From Nanoarchaeales archaeon (lineage in GTDB: Archaea > Nanobdellota > Nanobdellia > Woesearchaeales > UBA583): DNA of 5,828 nt. Every line of letters begins with the position of its first letter. Positions within the stretch are counted from its first letter, which is position 1. The position numbers and the translations under genes were made by a program. The stretch spans positions 1 through 5,828 of the forward strand of contig JABSQY010000100.1 of assembly GCA_013215525.1 (NCBI GenBank). Reading direction: 5' to 3'. The notes beneath the pieces were generated by a model, which was not told where the DNA came from, made no database searches, and saw only the letters and a program-made list of their open reading frames with translations. Of the stretch, positions 1-4,905 are shown in pieces.

Positions 1-495
1 TAATTGATTAGATATTTTTTTAATTAAATTATCTTCAAAATCTTTTATATCTTCTTTTAAATAATTAGAATTAAATAAAATTTCAATATTATTCTTTAAC
101 TTTTCGCTGAATTTATCATTTATCTTATTTGTTTCTAGTTTTTTCATCTCTTTTAAGATTTTTTTTGATTTATCTTTTTTATCTCCTAATTCTAGAATTT
201 TTAATCTCTTCTTCTTTTTCAATTCTTCTTCATTTTGTTTTTTTGTTTTTTTTTCTTGTGATGGAATTCCAAATCCACTTACTAAAATGCTCTTAGTACA
301 ATTTTGATATAAAGAAATTTTTTTAATTAAACAATTTAACTCTGATTTATATTCATCATAAACTTCAGAATTCTTTAGTTGAATAGTTATTTTTTCCTCT
401 ATTAAGTTAATTTTATCAAAATTCTCTAGAAATTTATATATCTGAATGTCATCAAGTCCAATAGTTTCCTTCTCATTTTCTTTATTTTCTTCCAA
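1..495 (-). CDS. Unrecognised Lys/Glu-rich protein, C-terminus beyond the window edge
   Basis: An open frame of 165 codons runs from a TTG at 493-495 leftward and leaves the window without a stop. The frame is closed upstream by TAA, leaving only CAT AAC before the TTG. The first in-frame ATG is residue 117, so TTG is the best available start, though not proven. Residues 1-75 look like a small folded or helical region (GLDDIQIYKFLENFDKIN, then a short LVSGFGIP stretch at 71-78). Residues 80-165 are dominated by Lys and Glu with long helical, possibly coiled-coil character (for example ELKKKKRLKILELGDKKDKS from 91). No signal peptide, membrane segment or catalytic motif is visible. It is divergent from the rest of the window and I do not recognise a family. 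The plus strand here is T-rich and has no competing frame. A nucleic-acid-binding or structural role would be a guess from charge alone. Confidence 0.7.
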   Translation of the reverse strand, partial: MEENKENEKETIGLDDIQIYKFLENFDKINLIEEKITIQLKNSEVYDEYKSELNCLIKKISLYQNCTKSILVSGFGIPSQEKKTKKQNEEELKKKKRLKILELGDKKDKSKKILKEMKKLETNKINDKFSEKLKNNIEILFNSNYLKEDIKDFEDNLIKKISNQL

Positions 496-519
496 GTTAT
501 GTTATTATAAATAATTCCA

Positions 520-527
520 TTAATAAG
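520..527 (-). promoter_or_regulatory. Weak TATA-like element for the leftward gene
   Basis: Read on the minus strand this is CTTATTAA preceded by AATAAA, centred about 28 bases before the TTG at 495. That spacing would give a nearly leaderless transcript. The match to the archaeal TATA consensus is weak. A better-looking TTTATAAT (minus strand, 504-511) lies only about 12 bases before the TTG and would place transcription inside the frame. If that one is the real box, the TTG start is wrong. Confidence 0.25.
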
Positions 528-572
528 TTTATTTACTTATTTACAAGAATAAAAATAAACTTTTTAATTAAA

Positions 573-580
573 TTATAAAT
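573..580 (+). promoter_or_regulatory. TATA-like box upstream of the structured RNA candidate
   Basis: TTATAAAT lies in an AT-rich context and its centre is about 25 bases before the abrupt change to GC-richer sequence at 601 (GGCTCTC). This is the expected distance from an archaeal TATA box to its transcription start, and no coding frame begins nearby, so it could drive a non-coding RNA. Because the whole region is AT-rich, a TATA-like match by itself is weak evidence. The support comes from its spacing to the compositional edge. Confidence 0.4.
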
Positions 581-600
581 TTTAGACTATCAAAATTATT

Positions 601-806
601 GGCTCTCAGTGAGACCCGTGAAAAGAAGTTGATTTTTGAACATCAACAAATGATATGGGAAACGAAAATAAATTTCACATATTGAAAAGAAAGGAGGCTA
701 CAAGTTCTTTATTTCAAAGGCTTATAGAGTTATACAGTAAACAGTTTAAAAAAACTGAAAAAGATACAAAAAGTGAGGTAGAATTCAAATAAAACTTTTG
801 GTTTTG
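601..806 (+). ncRNA. Candidate small structured RNA, family unknown
   Basis: The segment begins with 20 bases of which 13 are G or C, in surroundings made almost entirely of A and T. In low-GC archaea such islands often mark RNA genes. Successive hairpins can be drawn by hand. (a) 601-617 pairs GG with CC and TCTC with GAGA around AGT. (b) GTTGAT at 628-633 pairs with ATCAAC at 642-647. (c) 651-662 pairs with 673-684, with one G-A mismatch. (d) TTGAAA at 682-687 pairs with TTTCAA at 712-717, extended inward by AGAA/TTCT, and leaves AGGAGG in the loop. (e) CAGTTT at 742-747 pairs with AAACTG at 751-756. Hairpins c and d share bases 682-684, so they compete or stack. TGAAAAGAA occurs at 619-627 and 683-691. 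The 3' end is uncertain; T4 runs near 796-805 could end transcription. It does not resemble tRNA, rRNA, RNase P or a box C/D RNA that I can recognise. A cis-acting replication or control element is the main alternative. Confidence 0.38.
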
Positions 807-821
807 ACAAAATGGATACAA

Positions 822-927
822 ATATACAAAATATACACTTTAAAAAATTAAAATAGTAAATAACATAATATATAATAATAATTTATTATATAATATTTAA
901 TTATTATTTTAATGTATATATGTATAT
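822..927. repeat. Inverted pairs of ATATACA flanking an A/T-only palindrome
   Basis: ATATACA occurs twice on the plus strand (822-828 and 831-837, period 9). Its reverse complement TGTATAT occurs twice (913-919 and 921-927, period 8). Between them lies a perfect 10-base inverted repeat, TATATAATAA at 869-878 and TTATTATATA at 883-892, separated by TAAT. The related GATACA appears at 763-768, 815-820 and 977-982, with its inverse TGTATC at 996-1001; TATACA also occurs at 731-736. Clustered short motifs of both orientations around an easily melted centre resemble protein-binding iterons. This is an observation from the sequence; binding is inferred. Confidence 0.5.
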
Positions 928-941
928 TATTAACTAATTTA
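839..941. other. Almost pure A/T tract, candidate DNA-unwinding element or origin
   Basis: Only 5 of these 103 bases are G or C, and 865-913 is an unbroken run of 49 A/T bases. The tract contains the perfect palindrome at 869-892 and is bordered by inverted ATATACA repeats. It lies directly upstream of a helicase-like ATPase gene. Plasmid and viral origins are often placed this way, next to the gene for their own initiator or helicase. It could instead simply be the promoter region of that gene, for example with TGTATATATGTATATT at 913-928 acting as a TATA region. No coding frame of any length is seen here. Confidence 0.35.
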
Positions 942-950
942 GATAGTAGA

Positions 951-1001
951 ACTTCAATAAACTGAGTTTTGGAGTAGATACAATTTGAAATTAGTGTATC
1001 T
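951..1001 (+). promoter_or_regulatory. Two adjacent hairpins just upstream of the ATPase gene
   Basis: Two dyads abut with no spacer. In 951-975, ACTTCA pairs with TGGAGT (one T-G wobble) and, after a two-base AT bulge, AAAC pairs with GTTT around a TGA loop. In 976-1001, AGATACA at 976-982 pairs perfectly with TGTATCT at 995-1001 across 12 bases, followed by a T run (1001-1005). The TATA-like sequences at 1003-1020 are too close to the ATG at 1024 to make it leaderless, so the promoter probably lies further upstream. These dyads would then be a structured 5' leader. They could instead be operator sites for a dimeric regulator, or the second, with its T run, an attenuator. Confidence 0.35.
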
Positions 1002-1023
1002 TTTTGTATAATTTATAAAAAAA

Positions 1024-2853
1024 ATGGAAAACAATAAAAATAATATTAAATTATTAAATGAAAGTAAAGAAATTATTGGAGAAATTCTAAAAACTGAGTT
1101 TGGAATTGAAGTTATTGAAATAGTTGAGGGTAAGAATAAAACAATAAGAACGATGCTTGCTGGTGCTGATAAAATTAAAAAAATTGAAGTTAAGGAGTCA
1201 GATTGGACTGGGGAACAGGAAGAAGAATTTGTAGAAGTCTATATTAAAGCACTTAAACCAGATAAAAAAACTGGTGATACGGTTAAGATATTTAAACTTG
1301 GTGAACATACTTATCTTGAAATGTTTCTCCATATTAAAATTTGTAGGAAGGGAGATGAAAAAATAATTGAGATTGTTAAAGGAGTTTATAGAGACTTAAT
1401 TGTTAAAGATAATGAACTTATTGAAAAAACTAAAGAAGATAGATGTGAAATTTTTGGTGTTGATGGTGAAGGAAATTCTAAACTGCCAAATAAATACATT
1501 ATTAAAAATGAAAAAAAATATACTGATAATAACCCTTCATATGATGATTTTTTAAAAGTTTTCACAAAAGAATCAGAGTCGGTTGAAAAGTTAAAACCTA
1601 TTGTAGAAAGGTTACACAAGTATTTGAGAGATGATGATTTTTCAAAAGTAATTTTTATTTATTCACTAATTTCTCCATTTCGTTTATACTTGATGAAAAA
1701 ATGGAATTTACCTGAATTTTTTTATTTGTTTCTTACAAGTTTTGTTTCAAAAAAAGGTAAAACAGCAAGGTGTTTTTTATTAATTGGTGTATTATTACTT
1801 GGCTCAAAAAGTAAATCTCATTCAAGTGGTTCTGATTTAGAAGGTTCATTAGCAAGAGTTATGGGAAAACAGTTTGTTACTTCAAATTGGCATTTTGAAG
1901 AAGTTAGTAATTTTAAAAATAATTATGGAGAATTTAAGGACTTAGCAACAAGTGAAAAATTAATTGTTTTAAAAAGTCTTAATTCAGGGCTAAAAGCATT
2001 TGTACAGTATATACTGAGGGGTTCTATTACAATGACTAGCAACCTTGGAATGTTGGAGGAATATCCAAAGGAGTTAGTAGATAGATTTTTAGTTTTAAAT
2101 TTCGAGTATGCTGAAATTCCTTATGAAGGTATTGTGAAAGACTATAATTATTTAGTAAATAATGGTTCAAGACTTACTAGATATATATGGGATAATTTAG
2201 ATAGGTATAAAACAGAGATTAAAATTGATGATAATTTAGATAGAGTTAATTCAAAAGAATTTATTCTTGAAAATGGATTAAATATAGTAAATAAATTTTT
2301 TGATGATTTTGGATTAAAACCACTTGAATTAGATATAAAGAGAGTTATTAAAGATGGAGAAGAAATAATTGCTAGTGAGAAAGATAAATATAAACGAGAT
2401 ATTTATGAATCAATTGTTAAATTAACTTCATATAATGGTCATAACCTTTTAACCATCCCTAAATTAGCAAATTTATGTTTAGAGAATGGAGATGATAAAC
2501 TTAAACAAACATATCAAAGTATTTTAGTTAAAGCAGAAACACTTGGATTATATGTTGACAATGGTGGGGTATTAATGACATCTAAATTTCAAAATTATTT
2601 AAAAGATAATTTTAGTAATTTTAAATCATTTAAAACATCTCAATCATTTAAAAAATGTTTTTCAAAGGAAGATAAAATTTACTATGTCCATTCAAAGAAT
2701 GGTGATATAAATAAATTAACTAAGTTATTTATGGCAAATTCAAGATATGAACTTAAAAAACTTGATAAACCTAAATATGGATTATACTGGGAACTTATCG
2801 GTCATATTCCAACAAAAATTACTAAATCTGATGAGGAAATGAGAGAATGGTGA
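1024..2853 (+). CDS. Large P-loop/AAA+-like ATPase with helicase-like layout, possible replication protein
   Basis: This 609-residue protein has an N-terminal part of about 190 residues that I do not recognise. A helical lead-in (about 205-237) follows, of the kind that precedes the ATPase core in DUF927/phage-type primase-helicase relatives. The core shows a Walker A-like SKKGKT (242-247; K246, T247), a Walker B-like WHFEEV (289-294), a sensor-1-like SITMTSN (334-340) and VDRF (352-355), whose R354 may be an arginine finger. Residues about 455-530 look like a winged helix, which would bind DNA. The Walker A is unusual: the first glycine of GxxxxGKT is replaced by F240, and the acidic pair of Walker B is EE. 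ATP-driven unwinding or remodelling of DNA is inferred from this motif order; no single motif proves helicase activity. The stop overlaps the start of the next gene by 7 bases. The ATG at 1024 has no Shine-Dalgarno; the next in-frame ATG is residue 44, inside what looks like folded protein. Confidence 0.8.
   Translation: MENNKNNIKLLNESKEIIGEILKTEFGIEVIEIVEGKNKTIRTMLAGADKIKKIEVKESDWTGEQEEEFVEVYIKALKPDKKTGDTVKIFKLGEHTYLEMFLHIKICRKGDEKIIEIVKGVYRDLIVKDNELIEKTKEDRCEIFGVDGEGNSKLPNKYIIKNEKKYTDNNPSYDDFLKVFTKESESVEKLKPIVERLHKYLRDDDFSKVIFIYSLISPFRLYLMKKWNLPEFFYLFLTSFVSKKGKTARCFLLIGVLLLGSKSKSHSSGSDLEGSLARVMGKQFVTSNWHFEEVSNFKNNYGEFKDLATSEKLIVLKSLNSGLKAFVQYILRGSITMTSNLGMLEEYPKELVDRFLVLNFEYAEIPYEGIVKDYNYLVNNGSRLTRYIWDNLDRYKTEIKIDDNLDRVNSKEFILENGLNIVNKFFDDFGLKPLELDIKRVIKDGEEIIASEKDKYKRDIYESIVKLTSYNGHNLLTIPKLANLCLENGDDKLKQTYQSILVKAETLGLYVDNGGVLMTSKFQNYLKDNFSNFKSFKTSQSFKKCFSKEDKIYYVHSKNGDINKLTKLFMANSRYELKKLDKPKYGLYWELIGHIPTKITKSDEEMREW
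2833..2837 (+). promoter_or_regulatory. Ribosome binding site GAGGA for the overlapping gene
   Basis: GAGGA ends 9 bases before the ATG at 2847, inside the end of the ATPase gene. It complements the archaeal 16S 3' end and supports a start at 2847. GTG at 2850 is in the same frame and would give a 4-base GTGA overlap; the two starts differ by one residue. Confidence 0.5.
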
Positions 2854-3863
2854 GTACAGAGATTAGTAAAAATATAGGTTATGATGATTTTAATGAGTAT
2901 ATTGACAAATATAAATTATTTTTTTCTGAAAGGTATAATGTACCTTTTGATGAAGTTAATAATTATATTAATTCATATATCTCTAAAGTGAAACCAGTTA
3001 ATAATAAATCATATTTAAATGTGTTAGTTGTATTATCTGAAAATTTACATAGAAGATATGGGAATATGAATTCAGATATAACATTTAAAGTTATATTTAT
3101 TGGAAAAACTAGATATAGTGATTATGGTGTGAAAAAAATTTATAATAATGCTATAAATCATTGGAAAACAAATAGTGATGAGGCAATATATAAAGGTTAT
3201 ACTAATGAACTCGGAGAACCTTTATATCTCAAAGGTTATAATAAGGGGAAAAACATAGATTTAAGAAAAATTTATTCTAGAACTTTAATTGGTGTTATAC
3301 TTGATAATGGAGTAGTTAAGCCATTTAAGTTTAATTTAAATAAATTTGACGAAAATTATAAAATTCCTTTATTTAAGAAAATTAAAATTAGAGGATATAA
3401 ATCAAAAAATATGAAAGAAAAGTATTTATGTGGTGGGTCAACTCCAACAACAAGAGTTAAAATTATTGAAGATAAATATGTTAATTTAGATAAATATTTA
3501 TCTTTTTTTGAAAAGGAGTCAAGTATGGATGTTGATGATATTAATGAACTTTCTGAGGATATAAATAATTATGATGATTTTTTTATTTTAAAATCTAACT
3601 TTAAATTGGAGCAATTAGATTCTAAATGTAAAGTTGTATTTACTCCAATAAATTCAAATTATCTAACTACTGATTATGAAAAAATACTTTTAGAGCATTC
3701 AAATGATGGATGTGACAGGTTTGTTGGATATACTGATGAAAAAATAAATATAATTAATTCTATTGATGAAGGTTATATTATTGGAAAACCATATTTAACA
3801 TATGAAAATAAACTTGAATTTCAAATTTATGGAATTTGGTCACTAAATGAATTTAATAAATAA
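2847..3863 (+). CDS. Unrecognised protein with a possible OB fold, coupled to the ATPase
   Basis: This 338-residue protein overlaps the ATPase gene by 7 bases and is probably translated by coupling with it. Residues 10-70 are mostly helical. Residues about 78-205 alternate short beta-like stretches with one helix. FKVIFIGKTRYSDYG (80-94) is followed by a helical KKIYNNAINHW, then PLYLKG (125-130), TLIGVILDNGVVKPFKFNL (146-164) and KIKIRGYKSK (178-187). This order recalls OB-fold single-stranded-DNA-binding proteins such as archaeal RPA relatives, but no diagnostic motif is visible. The stretch at 223-245 is acidic (many Asp/Glu), as is common in ssDNA-binding proteins that recruit partners. 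The C-terminus (about 260-335) is again beta-rich. There is no zinc-finger cysteine set, membrane segment or signal peptide. Its pairing with a helicase-like gene supports a role as the DNA-binding partner in replication, but this is inference. Confidence 0.8.
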   Translation: MVSTEISKNIGYDDFNEYIDKYKLFFSERYNVPFDEVNNYINSYISKVKPVNNKSYLNVLVVLSENLHRRYGNMNSDITFKVIFIGKTRYSDYGVKKIYNNAINHWKTNSDEAIYKGYTNELGEPLYLKGYNKGKNIDLRKIYSRTLIGVILDNGVVKPFKFNLNKFDENYKIPLFKKIKIRGYKSKNMKEKYLCGGSTPTTRVKIIEDKYVNLDKYLSFFEKESSMDVDDINELSEDINNYDDFFILKSNFKLEQLDSKCKVVFTPINSNYLTTDYEKILLEHSNDGCDRFVGYTDEKINIINSIDEGYIIGKPYLTYENKLEFQIYGIWSLNEFNK

Positions 3864-3867
3864 ATCC

Positions 3868-3896
3868 TATAATTTTTAATATAAAAATTATATTTT
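3868..3896 (+). terminator. AT-rich hairpin and T runs after the ATPase/OB pair
   Basis: Four bases after the stop codon at 3861-3863, TATAATTTTT (3868-3877) is followed by a five-base loop AATAT and the perfect complement AAAAATTATA (3883-3892), then TTTT. Archaeal RNA polymerase stops at T runs such as 3873-3877. The stem has no G or C, so the hairpin itself would be weak; the T runs and the position matter more. Confidence 0.5.
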
Positions 3897-3934
3897 AAAG
3901 TAAAATTAATCAATTAAATCTATTAAATAAGTAA

Positions 3935-3948
3935 GAAAGATTTATATA
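3935..3948 (+). promoter_or_regulatory. Archaeal BRE/TATA promoter of the HKD-HRDC unit
   Basis: Purine-rich GAAAGA (3935-3940) is a BRE-like element directly followed by the TATA box TTTATATA (3941-3948). The box is centred about 26 bases before the ATG at 3970, so transcription should start at or next to the start codon and the mRNA should be leaderless. No Shine-Dalgarno sequence precedes the ATG, which agrees. This is the clearest promoter in the window and the main evidence that the DNA is archaeal. Confidence 0.75.
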
Positions 3949-3969
3949 AATAAATATAGTTGATTAGAT

Positions 3970-4905
3970 ATGGCTAAATACTTAGATACACAAAATATCT
4001 CAGCAAGTATTTCAAATCTTGTTAAAAAGGCAAGAGATGATTTAATTATTATGAGTCCTTATCTAAAAGTTAACTCTCAATTAAAAGATTTAATTCAAGG
4101 AAAAGCAAAAAATTCTAACAATATTACTATTAAAATTATATATGGTAAGACTGATTTAAAGCAAGAAGAACTAAATTGGATTAAGGATTGTGAAGACATA
4201 AGATTATTCTACAAAGAAAATTTACACGCAAAATGTTATATTAGTGATGATACAGCAATTATTACTTCTATGAATTTATATGAGTTTTCTCAAGTAAATA
4301 ATAATGAGATGGGAATTTTATTAACTAGAGAGAATGATAGAGAAGCATATTCAGATTTATGGGAAGATGTTAGATTTATTATTGATAATTCTAAAAGAAT
4401 CAAAGATTTTGAAGAAACTAAGGAAGTTAAGAAAGAAAGTATCCAAATTGAAGAAAAGAAAGAGGAATTAAAACAAGAGTTATCTCGAAAAGATAAAGTT
4501 CTATTTTCAATATTAAAAAACTGGAGATATGAGAAGTCAAAAGAAAAAAGAGAACCAGCATATAGAATTTTTAAAGATACTGAACTTGAAGCAATTATTA
4601 AAACAAAAGCAGATAATATATCTAAACTAAAAGAAATCAAAGGTATTTCAACTAAAAAAATCTCTAGTTTTGGAAGTGAAATTTTAAATATATTAAAAGA
4701 TTTAGAGAAATACTCAATAGTTGAAATTATTGATACACAATATGAATATGATTCCGTTAATGGATATGATAGAGTTAAAGTTAAATATTTAGATTCTAAT
4801 AAAGAGGAATGGTTAGATACAGTAAAATCTTTACCTAAAAAAGGAAGTATTGTTGGTGCTAAAATAAATAAAACTTGGTTTAATGATTCGTTTGAGGCTG
4901 AGTAA
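3970..4905 (+). CDS. PLD-superfamily (HKD) nuclease-like protein fused to an HRDC domain
   Basis: This 311-residue protein has three parts. Residues 1-140 form a phospholipase-D-like domain: LIIMSPYL (25-32) is the typical first strand, and LHAKCYISDD (85-94) contains a full HxKxxxxD motif (H86, K88, D93). TSMNLYEFS (99-107) supplies the downstream Asn, and NNEMGIL (111-117) the conserved Glu. With only one HKD motif it should act as a dimer, like the Nuc-type endonucleases. A charged Glu/Lys linker (145-172) leads to an HRDC domain (about 173-243), with VLFSILKNWR, PAYRIFKDTELEAI and LKEIKGISTKKISSFG matching the family pattern found in RecQ helicases and RNase D. The last 65 residues are beta-rich (VKVKYLDSNKEEW) and unassigned. 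HRDC usually binds nucleic acid, so this is probably a nuclease or DNA-processing factor. Family membership is well supported; the substrate is unknown. It has its own leaderless promoter, and its stop abuts the next start. Confidence 0.9.
   Translation: MAKYLDTQNISASISNLVKKARDDLIIMSPYLKVNSQLKDLIQGKAKNSNNITIKIIYGKTDLKQEELNWIKDCEDIRLFYKENLHAKCYISDDTAIITSMNLYEFSQVNNNEMGILLTRENDREAYSDLWEDVRFIIDNSKRIKDFEETKEVKKESIQIEEKKEELKQELSRKDKVLFSILKNWRYEKSKEKREPAYRIFKDTELEAIIKTKADNISKLKEIKGISTKKISSFGSEILNILKDLEKYSIVEIIDTQYEYDSVNGYDRVKVKYLDSNKEEWLDTVKSLPKKGSIVGAKINKTWFNDSFEAE
4894..4897 (+). promoter_or_regulatory. Short ribosome binding site GAGG before the last gene
   Basis: GAGG lies 8 bases before the ATG at 4906, inside the end of the HKD-HRDC gene. 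Together with the stop-start junction TAAATG it supports translation from 4906 within the same mRNA. Confidence 0.45.

Noticed and set aside
650..685. Tiny frame of 11 codons (MIWETKINFTY) in the RNA candidate
   Set aside because: It is too short to judge, has no ribosome binding site, and lies in a stem-loop that explains the sequence better.
812..856. Tiny frame of 14 codons over the ATATACA repeats
   Set aside because: It has no Shine-Dalgarno or promoter and its composition is set by the repeats.
496..1023. CRISPR array or tRNA gene in the long non-coding stretch
   Set aside because: There are no regularly spaced long repeats, and no TTCGA-type T-arm or cloverleaf could be found. The GGAAAC near 658 occurs once only.
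1386..1619. Minus-strand frame of 77 codons inside the ATPase gene
   Set aside because: It lies wholly antisense to a gene with recognisable motifs, has a Ser/Phe-rich shadow composition and no promoter.
2005..2016. Perfect 12-base palindrome CAGTATATACTG inside the ATPase gene
   Set aside because: Several such palindromes are expected by chance in DNA this AT-rich, and it lies within coding sequence.
3960..3971. TTGATTAGATAT shared with positions 4-15
   Set aside because: A 12-base match is expected by chance at this composition; one copy is in coding sequence and no boundary or duplication is associated, so it is not an att site.
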